64,000 nt of DNA from the NCBI GenBank assembly GCA_007922305.1, contig ML677373.1:14452016-14516015 (forward strand), in the 5' to 3' direction. This DNA is from Dermatemys mawii. Lineage: Eukaryota > Chordata > Testudines > Dermatemydidae. Made by a program: the position numbers and the translations under genes. The notes under the pieces are model-generated. The model did no database searches, had not been told where the DNA came from, and worked only from the letters and a program-made list of their open reading frames with translations. The first letter of the stretch is position 1. Each line of letters starts with the position of its first letter. Below, piece after piece: positions 1 through 48,800 of this stretch.

Positions 1-396
1 TCACAGAAGATGGGATTTCCAACAGCACCTAGGGGAATTAGGCACCCATATCTCAGTGAAAGTCAGTGTATGTTGGATGCCTGACTCCCTTAGGTGCCAC
101 TGAAAACCTCACCCAGAGTCTCAAATAAAATTATCATCATAAATGAATCACACGTTTTATCAGTAGCTCTTAGTGTTTTGCAGAGGGAGTATCATCATTC
201 CCATTTTTATAGATGGATGGGAACTGAGGCAGAGAGAGGTGAGGTGACTTGCACAAGGTTACCCAACAGGCCAGTGTCAGAGCCAGGAACAGCACACAAA
301 TCTCTTGTGTTCTAGTTTGGGGCTCTATTCACTAGGTCACGTAGCCACCGTAGTGTTCCTGAGTTTTTGCCATAATCATTTGTTTTGTACCCTTAG
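1..396 (+). other. ABCC3: ABCC3 intron upstream of the first exon in window
   Basis: Intronic sequence. Bases 160-330 look like an antisense MIR-like SINE: the reverse strand reads gcctcagttcccat and a GTAACCTTGTGCAAGTCAC-like run. No exon is seen. Confidence 0.6.
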
Positions 397-35012
<34,616 letters not shown>

Positions 35013-35289
35013 CAAGACTTTTATACCGTTGAACGACTGACTCATCCCAAAAGAGACTCATGAATGTACTGTATTTTACAGAACTGTCTTTGTAATAGAC
35101 TAAACTTGTGATACGTGAATTGTTACGCATTCGTGATGAGAAAATGAATTTTATATTTTTTAAAATATTTTATATATACATAAAGCATTTTATTAACTGC
35201 TTTTATTTTTTCTTAAAAGAATGCCAAATATTCTGCCAAGGAAATGTACGTATCGCAAGCCAACATGTATTCTGGTTTATCATTAGTAA

Positions 35290-35295
35290 ATTAAA
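35290..35295 (+). promoter_or_regulatory. ABCC3: candidate ABCC3 polyadenylation signal ATTAAA
   Basis: ATTAAA 278 bases after the stop codon, followed 20-35 bases later by a T/G-rich stretch (ctgtgtctgtcttctg) suited to a downstream element. The 3' UTR would span 35013 to about 35315. A second ATTAAA at 35388-35393 is an alternative. No AATAAA occurs before the hAT relic at 35635. Confidence 0.45.
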
Positions 35296-35634
35296 ACTAG
35301 TGATATAAAATACATCTGTGTCTGTCTTCTGTACAGAAACACATTCATTCTGAAATGGTAAGACCGACAATGTTCTGTGATGACTCCATTAAAAAGAAAG
35401 CAATCAAGGAATGTTTCACCTGTGTAAGTAAATATCCCTGGGGCAAGAGCGTTGGATGCTGCAGTCCAATACTGCAACCTGTTTTAGTGCCTTCATGGAG
35501 CTTCATTGGGCCAGAAGGCCAGAACAATTTGCAGAATCAGGGTCTATAACATTCCTTCCTCCTCCCACCAATCTAAGGCCTGCAAATAGTTTTACCTGTA
35601 GAACTAAATAATTGAAAGCCTGGTGAAGTCATTG

Positions 35635-37172
35635 CAGTTAACTCACATGATTAACTCCAAAAAATGAATTGTGATTAAAAAAACTAATCACAGTTAATCG
35701 CAGTTTAACTGAAATTTATTAAATATTTTGGATGTTTTTCTACATTTTCAAATATATCTATTTCAGTTACAACACAGAATACAAAGTGTACAGTGCTCAC
35801 TTTATATTTTTATTACAAATACTTGCACTGTAAAAATGATAAACAAAAGAAACAGTATTTTTCAGTTCACCTCAAACAAGTACTGTAGTGCAATCTTTTT
35901 ATCATGAAAGTGCAACTTACAAATGTAGGGGTTTTTGTTACATAACAAAACACTGAGAACAAAACAATGTAAAACTTGAGAGCCCACAAGTCCACTCAGT
36001 CCTACTTCTTGTTCAGTAAACTGCTAAGAGAAATAAGTTCTACTTACATTTACAGGAGATAATGCTTCTTAATTACAATGTCACTTGAAGTGAGAACAGG
36101 CATTCGCATGGCACTATTGTAGCTTGCGTTGCAAGATATTTATGTGCCATATGTGCTAAAGATTCATATGCCTCTTCATGCTTCAGCCATAGTTCCAGAG
36201 GACATGCTTCCACGCTGATGACGCGTGTTAAAAAAATAATGCATTAATTAAATTTGTGACTGAACTCCTTGTGGGGAGAATTGTATGTTCCCTGCTCTGT
36301 TTTACCCACATTCTGCCATATATTTCATGTTATAGCTGTCTCGGATGATGACCCAGCACATGTTCATTTTAAGAATACTTTCACTGCAAATTTGACAAAA
36401 TGCAAAGAAGATACCAATGTGAAATTTCTAAAGATAGCTATAGCACTGGACCCAAGATTTACGAATCTGAATTTTGCCTTCCAGAATCTGAGAGGGATGA
36501 GGTGTGGAGCATGCTTTCAGAAGTCTTAAAAGACTACAGAACCCAAAAAAGAAAATCAACCTCCTGATGATCAAAATGAACATGCATCAGTCTACACTGC
36601 TTTAGATGGTTATCAAGCAGAACCAGCCATCAGCATGGACGCATGTCCCCTGGAGTGGTGGTTGAAGCATGAGGAGACATATGAATCTTTAGTGTGACAC
36701 TAGCTACAAGAGTGCCATGCAAACACCTGTTCTCACTTTCAGGTGACACTGTAAACAAAAAGCAGTTAGCATTATCTTCTGCAAATGTAAACAAGCTTGT
36801 TTGTCTGAGTGATTGGCTGAACAAGAAGCTGGACTGATTGGACCTGTAGGCTCTAAAGTTTTACACTGTTTTATTTTTGAATGCAGGGGGTTTTTACACA
36901 TAATGCTATATTTGCAAGTTCAATGTTCACGATAAAGAGATTGCACTGCTGTATTTGTATTAGGTGAATTGAAAAATACAATTTCTTTTGTTTTTGACAT
37001 TGCAAATATTTGTAATCAAAAATAAAGTGAGCATTGTACATTTGTATTCTGTGTTTGTAATTGAAATCAATATAGTAGAAAACGTCCAAAAATATTTAAA
37101 CAAACAGTATTCTATTATTGTTTAGCAGCGTGATTAATCTTGATTAATTTTTTTAATCATTTGACAGCCCTA
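35635..37172 (+). mobile_element. hAT DNA transposon relic with long inverted arms
   Basis: The left arm (35641-35945) and right arm (36885-37170) are inverted copies of each other: the left reads aaatattttggatgtttttc, agaatacaaagtgtacag, tgctcactttatat, and the right gives the same phrases in reverse complement. Subterminal gattaatc/taatcacagttaatcg phrases occur at both ends. The centre holds a broken transposase. Confidence 0.75.
36330..36720 (+). pseudogene. hAT (ZBED-like) transposase fragment
   Basis: The frame at 36269-36529 has TNVKFLKIAIALDPRF, the DNA-binding/RNase-H insertion block of hAT transposases. Downstream, another frame has ACPLEWWLKHEETYESL, the C-terminal dimerisation block. 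A frameshift and stops separate them; the N-terminal two thirds are absent. Confidence 0.65.
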
Positions 37173-37599
37173 AACTGTACGTTGTTGTTAGCTCTGGATA
37201 AGGCCACTAGAGACATGATTGAGAGAGATGTTACTTTTTTGGTACAAAATGAAAATGAGTAAGAAGTCTCTAGTTCACATTGCACAGCCAACTAAACATA
37301 TAAATACTACTTTTAGTATCTCATTCAATATTTTTCTTAAGTCACTTGTAAACATGGACTGATATACATGATTTGTTTTTTCCAAAGAATACACAGATGT
37401 AACACTTGCCATGGATGATGATTGGGCTGAATAACGATAAAAGGAAAAGTTTTGGCTGCAGTGATTGTCCTCAGGATCTGGAGTGATTTCCATTTTTCTG
37501 GTCTTCCATTTCCTATACCAACCACCACAAAAGCAGTTTATGTAGGAGAAAAGTTGCAATTTTTTTTATATGTGCTAAAGAAAAATTCTATGTCCATCT

Positions 37600-39667
37600 T
37601 TGAGAACTACATAATAATTTATTTATTATAAAAATAATACAACTTAAATAGAAACAAGAATCTAGAGCCAAGCAATTAATTTAATATTTAAATAATACTT
37701 AAACATTTTCATGTAGCAATGCACAAAGGTAATGAATCCTTGATGGTCATGCAATAATGTTCACATGATGTAGTTATCTGATTGATTCAGTTAGCAAAGC
37801 TAATATGCTCAGTTATAAATTGCATAAGGTATAAAATATAAAAATATTCCTTTGGTAGCTATCTATGCATTCAGCAACTGTGTAATATAATCAGTATACC
37901 AAATGAATTCAGTCAATACAATGGCTGATCTTTTCACTGGTAAAGAATACCAGTGTATTCATAAACTACAGTATTGTTGCAGATAAAATGGCTTCTGAAT
38001 GGCAAAAGCCTAAAATAGGTCTCTTCTCTCAGTAAGAATGCAAGTCAGTAATTGTATGGCGAGCAATTGTTCTACTACATAAACTTCCATCACAGTGGTT
38101 AGATCAACATCAGTAAGCTGGTAAAAAAGAAATAGATTGTCACTGGATCAGGCTTCATCTTATCTCTGCTTTAACATTTATGCCATGAGAAGAGACTTAT
38201 ATTGTTACAATCGGTTTTACTGATATTATCCACTTTATAAACCCTAATAATGTATAGTGCTTAAATCCAATTAACTAAGAGTTAGGAAGTTAGGTTCTTT
38301 GGGGAAAAAAAGGCACTAAGAAAAAATCTTAATAGGGTGGAGTTCAAATCATCGGTCAACTGTGTTCTTCCTGTTGTTATAGCTTTCATCCATCTAATTC
38401 TCAGTACAGTACATACTTCTATAGCTAACAGATCTGTTATAGTTAACAGATTAGATCCCTTCTTCTAAAGAGGATGGTTTTGTAAATTAAAAAAAAAAGT
38501 GAATAAACTGGATAAAAAAATCCTTAACAGATTACTCAATTTTAAGGTTTTCCAATATATTTATTCCAGGATTTCATAGCAGAGGAGCATAACACTGAAT
38601 TTAAGTTAGCAGGAATGTGAAAAGGTGACCATGCAATAAGAAACATAAATAGTTGTCTTTGAAAAAGAAAAAAATGCCTGGAAATCCCAAGATTCAGATG
38701 TCATCCCAGTTTTTAAAATGCTAACCATTTGATTAGTTTCCTTTTTACATAATAAATTTACGGTTTCAAGGATTGATCTTGTTCATGAAAGGATGAGTTG
38801 GAGGAAAATGGAACTTCAATATTTGTGCTCTTTTCTCATGTGGAAATCACACTGACTTATCTATGGAGTGAAAAATAATTGCCATTTTAAAGAAGCATTA
38901 GAGAAACTTATTGATCATAAAGCAACAAAAGAGAGAGGGAGAGGACCTTTTGTTATCAAACATTTCAATACCGTGTGTTGACAAGCAGCCATGAGCTTTA
39001 AAAAACTAGCTATTTTAGTCAATGGTATATTTACAATTTGGGTAACACCTGTAATTTTTTATCTTCAACCTGAGAAATATTTATAAATGTGGTTTAAGAA
39101 ACCACATCTAATTAGTAACTTAAAATTTAAATAAGACAAATGGAGTTTTGTGCTTCTTCGATGGACTTAAATCCTTCCATTTTCCTCCTAAACAAAGGGT
39201 ATGTTTGCTTGTCACATCACGCATGTATCTCCTATTAATGACAGTGGGATGTCTGTGCACATTAAGTAATTTGGTACACATTAAATGGGATTCATGTTCT
39301 GTCCTTTAGCATAAGTGCTTCTGCTATTTTATAGCTAACAATTATTAGAACAATTTAAGCCTTTTCTTCAGAGCTTCTAACTCTACAGTGATTGAAGTCA
39401 GGGATTATTGTTGTGTAAGGAACAGAGTGCTACATGAATAGACTGAGAATTCTACCATTGCTTTCTTTTCATAAGCACAGTTTCATATCAGAGCAAGTTA
39501 GTCTGAGATGAGCTATAGGCTGTAACTATGCATAATGTCAACTTTATCTCAAGAGTAATAAAATATAATTTGTCAGGATATTAGCCCTTAAGTTCAATGC
39601 TTAAACATTGAATCCATTGCTTTAAAGCACAAGATACAAATATTTTGTTTTATGCTGCTTTAAATAG
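37600..39667 (-). other. ANKRD40: presumed ANKRD40 3' UTR and downstream AT-rich DNA
   Basis: About 2 kb of AT-rich unique-looking sequence after the stop codon with no repeat family that I recognise. On the - strand, overlapping AATAAA hexamers near 37627-37618 could end the transcript; another is near 38566-38561. A long 3' UTR is known for human ANKRD40, so the far site is plausible, but the choice is inference. Confidence 0.4.
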
Positions 39668-39814
39668 TTAATAAGTCAGCTTTGATGCTTTCTTGTTGTA
39701 ACAAGGCCTTTCAGTCAATGCAGATGCAACATTTCTATGCAGAAAGTTATTGTCGTTGATTATTAGAACCAGCTCGAGTTCTTGGAAATCCTGAAGTCTT
39801 GCAACATCTTTGTC
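39668..39814 (-). CDS. ANKRD40: ANKRD40 terminal coding exon 5
   Basis: 147 bp including TAA at 39670-39668. DKDVARLQDFQELELVLIIN, then ALTERPCYNKKASKLTY. Acceptor tgcttaag. It lacks an internal start and is short. Separated from exon 4 by a 6.4-kb intron that holds the long CR1 element. Confidence 0.95.
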   Translation of the reverse strand, partial: DKDVARLQDFQELELVLIINDNNFLHRNVASALTERPCYNKKASKLTY

Positions 39815-42800
39815 CTTAAGCAAATAAATTAAAAATGCAGTACATTAGTAGCATCCACAATAAATATTGCACAAAAGTTCAGTTTTGCAGATTTAAGGAG
39901 GAAAAAACACAGATGTACACTAGCAGAGGGCAAGTATTTTCCCAGCAGTTTGACTTTGTTTTGCTTATCTAGCTGTAAAACAGACACTCCTATTGCATGT
40001 TGCATTACTTTAGCATTCTATTAACTTTAGATTTCATACTTTTTTAAAAATGTAGCTACTTTAAGTGAGAGAAAGTTTTCCTGGTTGGAGACTCCTGGCT
40101 CTGCCATTTCTGTAACTCTCCGAGAAAGTCATTTTACTGCTCTGTGCCTCTGTACTCTGATCTGTTAAATGGATGCAGAACTTGCCTCTCACAAGAATAT
40201 TATGAGCCTTAGTTAAACTAAATGTATACAAATGGGCTGTGAGATCCTCAGACAAGTGCACAGTATTAATGAGCTCAATTGACCACTTTGTGATCAGTCT
40301 GGCTTCATCGTTGTGTGATTTTGGGTTTGGCCGAATCCTCCTTCAGGAATTCTAATTCTTTTTGTTTCAGACATGCAGTATCAACTGCAATCTAATGTGC
40401 CAAGCAAATGTACAACAAATTAAGGTTACCAAGAGATGAAGGGAAGAGATATAGTTCAAGGGAGTTCTTTCATATTAACAGGCAATAAAAATGATTAGTG
40501 GAATTAAAGCTTGTATTATGTGCTTTAAAGACCTATTCTTGTATACTAGCTATAAACAGCTTGGAAGAGGGCCCTCTGGGACCCCTCACCCCAATAATCT
40601 TTTTTCTTTCTCCCTGACCTATCAAAAACTCTCTCATTGATCCACACTTCCACTCCAAGAGGCCCTGAAGCCAGCTTCTTCTGGAGCAGCACACCGACCA
40701 ACCCATTCCTGACCTGGCTGAAGCAAGTCAGAGAGTAAAAGAAAGCACTCACAAACAGTAAGTAAGCGATCAGGCTCTGATCCCCTGAGTGGCCACATTT
40801 TGTCACTAGACATCATTAAGAATTAACTTTTTTTATAATCTCAGAGAACAAACGTTCTCCAGTTTTGCTGACAAAAATCTCTAACAATTAGCAATCCTCT
40901 TACAGAGGACACTGAACAATCAGACTTAGCTGCATATTTTAGAACTACTTATTCCTTTGCAACCCAAGAAAACAAATCTTTAAAAGAAAAGAGTCAGAAT
41001 ATCTTCTTATACGGGGTGCAGGTACGGTCCACTGAAGTCTCTTAATCTACCATAAATCAGATTAGCTCCACCATTTGATGCCAACAATGTCCTAAGGATA
41101 GGAGGGTGAAGTAAGGGTCACTAGTGAACTAGGAAAACAGATACAAAAAGTCCAAGTCTTCCGTTTATTATGCAGGCAAGTCCCATTCCCTTCAATGGGA
41201 CATTTGCCTGGGTAAGGACTGCACAAACTGATCCTAATTGAGAATATTTTTCCCTACAATAGCTTTTTAAAAGGAATGTTTCAAGTTTAATTAGATTAGC
41301 AAGGCTCACCTGAGCATCATAAAGCTTTCAACCATTGCTGACAGTAGGCCAGAGAGTATGTTATTACACTGAATTTCTGAACATAGTTAAAAGTTAAATT
41401 ATAATAGTATTATAATAATTCACACAGTACAAAATGTCAGTGGAGGAAAGACATGAAGAAGTTAAGGATTTAGAGCTTATTTTATTAATAGGAAACATGG
41501 TGGCAGCCTAAACAAAGCACACTCATTTAATAAGATGTTCCACTGTACAATTTACAGAGAGGAGCTTATTTTTTTTAAAAAAAAATAATCCAGTATAAAT
41601 AAAGGTTTAAAGAGTTGCTTGAGGATTTATTTAGCCATACAACTTTCAGTGGATTATAAGCATTGTATAGCTAAAATCAGTGCAGGTCTTTCAAAGGGCA
41701 GAAATAAGGTGATGTAAGTAAAACAAGGCAATTCAGCTATAGGTGATGATCTGACTTTAACCTTCCAATAGGAAAGAATACTGTTCAACACAATATTTGT
41801 AATATATGTTATCAGTGAGTGCATAAGAAACAGAAACATGCTGATGGCAACTATTAACTGTAGGACCCAGGATTTGTGAGACTTTGCAGTCAAAACAACA
41901 CTCTACTTTAGGAAACATGAATATTGGAAGGCAAGACGGAAAATTAGGTAATTCTGTAAAGTTGAATATCTTGCATTTAGGGTCTTATCTGAGGATCTCC
42001 AAGTGCTTTACAAAACCACACCCCTCTGAATTACCCAGCTACTACAATCCTCCTCTTATCTTGATGCACAGAAAAGTTCATTGACTTGCCCAAGGTCACA
42101 CAAGGAGTCAGAGTGGGAACCAGAATGCAGATCTGATTTCCACTCTTCTGCTCTGTCCCCTAGACCTAACTTGTGGATGGAGGGAAAGAAGGAAGAAAGA
42201 TGTATAAAATACAAAGACTGCTCCTTCATGTCTTTTTACATTATATTAAACAGTAGAGTAACTGACAGTACAGTTACAGCCCCTTGGATGGTCTCTTATT
42301 CTCCATCCAACCTTTGCATCTTTCTTCAGTGCTGCAGGCCCAAACTATGCCATAGCGATGCATGGTACACATAGGTACCAATGACATAGGAAGGGTAGGA
42401 GAGATGTCCTGGAGGCCAAATTTAGGCTGCTAGGAAAGAGACTGAAATCCAGGATCTCTATGGTGGCATTCTCAGAAATGCTGCCAGTTCCACGTAGAGG
42501 GCCAGGTAGGCAGGCAGAGCTTCAGAGTCTCAATGTGTGGATGAGATGATGGTGTAGGGAAGAGGGGTTTAGATTTATTAGGAACTGGGGAAACTTTTTG
42601 GATAGGGGGAGCATATACAGGAAGGATGGGCTCCATCTAAACCAAAGTGGACCCAGACTGCTGGCACTTAACATTAAAAAGGTTGCAGAGCAGTTTTTAA
42701 ACTAAGAGATGAGAGCCAACTGCTAGAGGAGCACATGGATCAGACAGAGACTTCTGTTGGGAGAGGAGTCTATTGATAGAGATTCTCGAGGTTTTAGTCA

Positions 42801-45800
42801 GGAGGGGAGGATGGAAGAGAATAAACTATGGGCCAGATCAGACTAGAAATATTCACATAAAAAAGAATTTGACACATCAGAAAAAGGCAGATAAACAAAC
42901 AGTGACAAGTTTTTACACTGCTTGTACATAAATGCCAGAAGTCTAAATAATAAGATGGGAACCAGAGCATCTCGTGTTAAAGGAGGATATTGATATAATA
43001 GGCACCACAGAAACCTGGCGGAGTGAGGACAATCAATGGGATACAATCAGTCTGGGGTACAAAATATACTGAAAGGCCAGAACAGGTCATGTGGAGGTGA
43101 GTGGCACTATACATGAAAAGAATGTAGACTCAAATGAAGTAAAAGTCTTAAATGAATCCACATGTTCCATAGAATCTCTATGGATAGTAATTCAATGCTT
43201 TAATAAGAATATAACAGTAGGGATCTATTATCAATCACCTGACCAGGACAGTGATAATGACGATTAAATGCTAACTGAGATTCAAGAGGCTACCAAAATA
43301 AAGAACTCAATAAAAGTGGGGGATTTCAATTATTCCCATACTGACTGTGTACATGTCATCTCAGGATGAAATGCAGAGACAAAATTTCTCAGTACTTTAA
43401 ATAACTGCTTCTTGGAGCAGCTGGTACAGGAACCGACAAGGGGAGAGGCAATTCTCTATTTAGTCCTGAGTGGAGTGCAGGATCTGGTCCAAGAGGTAAC
43501 TATAACAGGACCTCTTGGAAATAGTGATCAGAATATAACATTTAACATTTCTGTGCTGGGAAGAACACCTCTGCAGACCAACACTGTGGCATTTAATTTC
43601 AGAAAGGGGAACTATGCAATAATGAGGAGGTTAGTTAAACAGAAATTAACAGGTACAATGACTAGAGTGAAATTCCTGCAAGCTGCATGGACACTTTTCA
43701 AAGACACCATAATAGAGGCCTAACTTAAATGTATACCCCAAATTAAAAGACACAGTAAAAATTAAAAAAGAGCCACTGTGGCTTAACAACCATGTAAAAG
43801 CAGCAGTGAGAGATAAAAAGGCATCTTTTAAGAAGTGGCAGTCAAATCCTAGTGAGGTAAATAGAAAGGAGCATACACACTGCCAAATGAAGTGTAAACA
43901 TTTTTAATAAGAAAAGCCAAAAAGGAGTTTGAAGAACAGCTAGCCAAAAACTCAAAGGGTAATAACAAAATGTTTTTTAAGTACCTCAGAAGCAGGAAGC
44001 CTGCTAAACAACCAGTGGGGCCCCTGGATGATCGAGATACAAAAGGAGCACTTAAAAACGATAAAGTCATTGCGGAGAAACTAAATGTATCTTTTGCTTC
44101 AGTATTCATGGCTGAGAATGTTAGGGAGATTCCTAAACCTGTGCCGTCGTTTGTAGGTGACAAATCTGAGGAATTGTCACAGATTGAAGTGTCATTAGAG
44201 GAGGCTTTGGAATTAATTGATAAACTTAACAGCAACAAGTCACCAGTACCAGATGGCATTCACCCAAGAGTTCTGAAAGATCTCAAATGTGAAATTGTGG
44301 AACTATTGACTATGGTTTGTAACCTGTCCTTTAAATCAGCTTCTGCACCCAATGACTGGAAGATAGCCAATGTAACACCAATATTTAAAAAGGGCTCTAG
44401 AGGTGATCCCACCAATTACAGACCAGTAAGTCTAACGTCAGTACCAGGCAAATTAGTTGAAACAATAATAAAGAATAAAATTGTCAGACATATAGAAGAA
44501 CATAGATTGTTGGGCAAAAGTCAACATGGCTTCTGTAAAGGGAAATCATGTCTTACTAATCTATTAGAGTTCTTTGAAGGGGTCAACAAATACGTGGACA
44601 AGGAGGATACCATGCACATAGTGTACTTAGATTTCCAGAAAGCCTTTGACAAGGTCCCTCACCAAAGGCTCTTATGTAAATTAAGTTGTCATGGGATAAG
44701 AGGGAAGATCCTTTCATAGACTGAGAACTGGTTAAAAGACAGGGAACAAAGGATAGGAATAAATGGTAAATTTTCAGAATGGACAGGGGTAACTAATGGT
44801 GTTCCCCAAGGGTCAGTCCTAGGACCAATCCTATTCAACTTATTCATAAATGATCTGGAGAAAGGGGTGAACAGTGAGGTGGCAAAGTTTGCAGACTATA
44901 CTAAACTACTCGAGATAGTTAAGACCCAAGCAGACTGTGAAGAACTTCAAAAAGATTTCACAAAACTACGAGAGTGAGCAACAAAATGGCAAATGAAATT
45001 TAATGTGGATAAATATAAAGTAATGCACACTGAAAAAAAATAACCGCAACTATACATACAATATCATGAGGGCGAATTTAGATACAACTAATCAGGAAAG
45101 GGATCTTGGAGTCATCGTTGATAGTTCTCTGAAGATGTCCATGCAGTGCGCAGCGGCAGTCAAAAAAGCAGACAGGATGTTAGGAACCATTTAAAAAGGG
45201 ATAGAGAATAAAATGGAGAATATCTTATTGCCCTTATATAAATCCATGGTATGCCCACATCTTGGATACTGTGTACAGATGTGGTCTCCTCATCTCAAAA
45301 AATATATACTGGTATTAGAAAAGGCTCAGAGAAAGGCAACTAAAATGATTAGGGGTTTGGAATGGGTCCCATATGAGGAAAGATTAAAGAGGCTAGAACT
45401 TTTCAGCTTGAAAAAAAGGAGTCTAAGGGGGGATATGTTAGAAATATATAAAATCATGAGTGGTGTGGAGAAAGTGAATAAGGAAAAGTTATTTACTTGT
45501 TCCCATAATATAAGAACTAGGGACCACCAAATTAAGTTAATGGGCAGCAGCTTTAAAACAAATAAAAGGAAGTTATTCTTCACACAGCGCACAGTCAACC
45601 TGTGGAACTCCTTGCCTGAGGAGGTTGTGAAGGCTAGGGCTATAAGAGGGTTTAAAAGAGAACTAGATAAATTCATAGAGGTTAAGTCCATTAATGGCCT
45701 CTATTTGTCAGAGGGTGGAGATGGATGGCAGGAGAGAGATCACTTGATCATTACCTGTTAAGTTCACTCCCTCTGGGGCACCTGGCATGGGGCACCTGGC

Positions 45801-48800
45801 ATTGGCCACTGTTGGCAGACAGGATTCTGGGCTGGATGGACCTTTGGTGTGACCCAGTATGGCCATTCTTATGTTCTAATGATTGGCTGATGTGACCATC
45901 AGATGCCTTCCTACCAATTTTGTATGACTGAGAAGTTTTATCCCTTTTGTTTGGATCCTGAAATATTCAATAACAGCCCACTTATTCCATGATCAGGGAA
46001 TTATAAGAAAGCTCATTACTGGTTATGGATCTACTATATTTCTCTAAGAGACAATGAACATCATTAAGAAAACAATGTTTACCACTTTGCAAAATCTCAT
46101 ATTCAGAAATGTAAGGAATATTGCAGGTAGCTTGAGGGATGAATGATGCATTTTTAATTATGTCCACAACAGCAATAAAAATAACTTTTGCTTAAAGGTG
46201 AAGGTTCTTACCTTCCTTAACACCGTATTTGGTAATTTTCTAATCTTCTCTACATGTTCAGGAATAACACCCAGTTCACTGCAACTCACTCTGAGCAGTT
46301 CCTTATAGGTTAGTTCTTGTCTGTCCAGTTCAATTTCAATGAAGTCATTCTCTCTAAGAGTAAGGTTCTGAATTCTCACCTTAAGCACCAGTTCTAATAA
46401 AATATATACATACAGATATTAATACTTATATACATAAGTATGCGTGATCATAAAATAAGAACTCAAAAAAATAAATGTGACTTCATTACATCAGTAGTAC
46501 TAATAAATCTCAAAATGTTACCCTAAAATTATTTTGTTCATTACTTTTGATTTATTTTTATTTAATGTGAATGTAGGTGAAAAGAGCTGGATTCTGTACT
46601 CCGGAGACTGAAATCCTATTCAGGACAAGAACACCACAGGCCATTGCCATGTAAGCTTCCACATAACCCATCAACTTCCTATAACCTTAGTCTGAAAGGA
46701 TAACTTCTACAGGTGAGAAGGTAGCTCAGTCTCCATGTTTCTCATTCCTTCACAGAGAAGCTCCTGCAAAGGTGCAGTTTCTGTGGAGTCCCATCAAGAA
46801 CTGATCTGAGATAGTCAAGTTTATTTTATAGAGGCCAATATACACCCACAATAATAATCAAATACAGATAATATTACTTATAAAATTATAATTAATTGAG
46901 TTACTATTTCTCTGAAAAACAAGGAGTCTGGTGTCACCTTAAAGACTAACAGATTTATTTGGAAATAAGTCTTTGTGGGTAAAAAGCCCACTTCCTACTG
47001 CTCTGGACTGGATTTCAGCTAGCAGTATGTTTATCTTCCATTACCAATTTTTTGAGAAATCCAGTACTGCATAACTCAGTGCTCTGTTATTGGTGATCAC
47101 ACATTAAAATTCATATGGATCTTCTCACAGCTCCCATTCAAACAGAAGTCTGGACCTTTTAACTGCAATTCTAGAACTGGCTACTACATGCTCTGAAATG
47201 TCTGTGACACAAACATGGAATTATGTCTCATGCATAAGAATGAGGAAGTGAAAGACTAGAGAAGTACTATATAGGTGAATAACATTGACTAGTCTATTTT
47301 CATTCTCCAACATGACAGCATCCAGGAAGAACAGAGCAAAAAAGGAATAGTGAAATTAATTTTTAAAATTTGTAATCATAATTTAATGTTACCTTGCATA
47401 TTAAATGGGAAAGCTCCTGGGAAGAAAAATGGCTGAAATGTTGGCATAGGCCCCATACATGAGCCATTCTGTTGCTGAGATACAGGCTGTTTAGATGCAG
47501 CTGGAGAAGGGAAACTTCTGCTCTGAGGCACAGATGCCTGGTGAATGGGACCATTCTGGACTACAGGCTTTGGGCATTCTGGCATGGTACAGGCTCCAGG
47601 TGATGTCGACATATCTTCATTATCAGCCACTGCAGAAGCAGCATTTTCATGTTGTGATGTTGCAGACGTGCATGCTTTGACTTGAGGTAATGAAGTGGGA
47701 TGATCTATGGCTTGCAGTTCTAAGGATATGGGGAAGCTTCCATTCAGCGAACCAGTGGAAGGTTCTGGAATGCTATTACTCGTGTTATAAACATAAGGGA
47801 AAGGTGGATTAGCCAAATAATTCGGGACAATTGGCAAGTCTGAGTTTTGCTTCAAATCTGCAAGTTCATTGTCTTCCACTATAGAGCAAAGAAAAAAAGT
47901 CCAGTGAGCAAGATCAGTTATGACTGGTAAGGAGAACTAAAATTGTCCTAGTACATTGTGGTTTTTAGACTCAGACTGTTTACACACACAGAGGATATAA
48001 GACAAAACAAAGAGCTTTAAAGCTCTATGTATAGTACACAGAACTGTTATAAGGGGTTCCATAAAAACCTGCCCCTGTGTGTCTAGGGGCAAGTCTACAC
48101 TACAGCAGAGATCAACACTGTGAGATCAATCTATCGGGGGTCGATTTATCACATCTAGTCTAGATGCAATAAATCGATCCACGAGTGCACTCCCATTGAC
48201 TCCTGTACCCCACTGCCACGCGAGGTGCAGGTGGAATCGACCAGGGAGCGGCAGCAGTCAACTCACCGCTGTGAAGACGCCATGGTAAGTCAATCTAAGT
48301 ACATCGACTTCAGCTACGCTATTCTGGTAGCTAAAGTTGCGTATCTTAGATTGGTCCCCCCGCCCCAGTGTAGACCAGGGCTAGGATACTCCACAAACAC
48401 CTCTACTTTCCCCCTAAAAACTTAGACTAATATAGAATCTGTCATCTTTTAAGAAAAATGTCCCATGGCTAATATTTTGTGCCATATTATCAGCTGGCAT
48501 AACTTCATTGTCTTCATAACGGGCATAAACCAGAGGAATAAATGGAGGGCAGTAGATTTTCAGGTTTGCTGTGTATACCTAGAGAGGCGTGGGGTGGGAA
48601 AGTATACAATATCTTTAGAACTGAAAAAACTACTGCCTCAACAGCAGATAGATATTAACAAAGGCAGAAATCAGAAAGAAAGGAATGCAAAAGGTAGGAG
48701 AAACTCAAAGATTCTGAACAGGCTTCAAACTACTTCTCGTCTTCAGTAGCAACATTGCTACTTTGATAGTTACAAGCATAATACATTAATGATCCATTGG

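Larger units (their letters stand above)
39815..42356 (-). other. ANKRD40: ANKRD40 intron 4, 3' part
   Basis: Contains MIR-like SINEs at 40085-40260 (+ orientation: tggctctgccatttctgtaa, tgctctgtgcctctg) and 41965-42170 (antisense: cttgcccaaggtcacacaag), and a short hairpin at 41171-41210 around cattcccttcaatggg. Otherwise AT-rich and unassigned. Confidence 0.5.

Noticed and set aside
45326..45691. 121-codon open frame on the - strand
   Set aside because: Antisense of the CR1 ORF2 C-terminus at 45213-45761.
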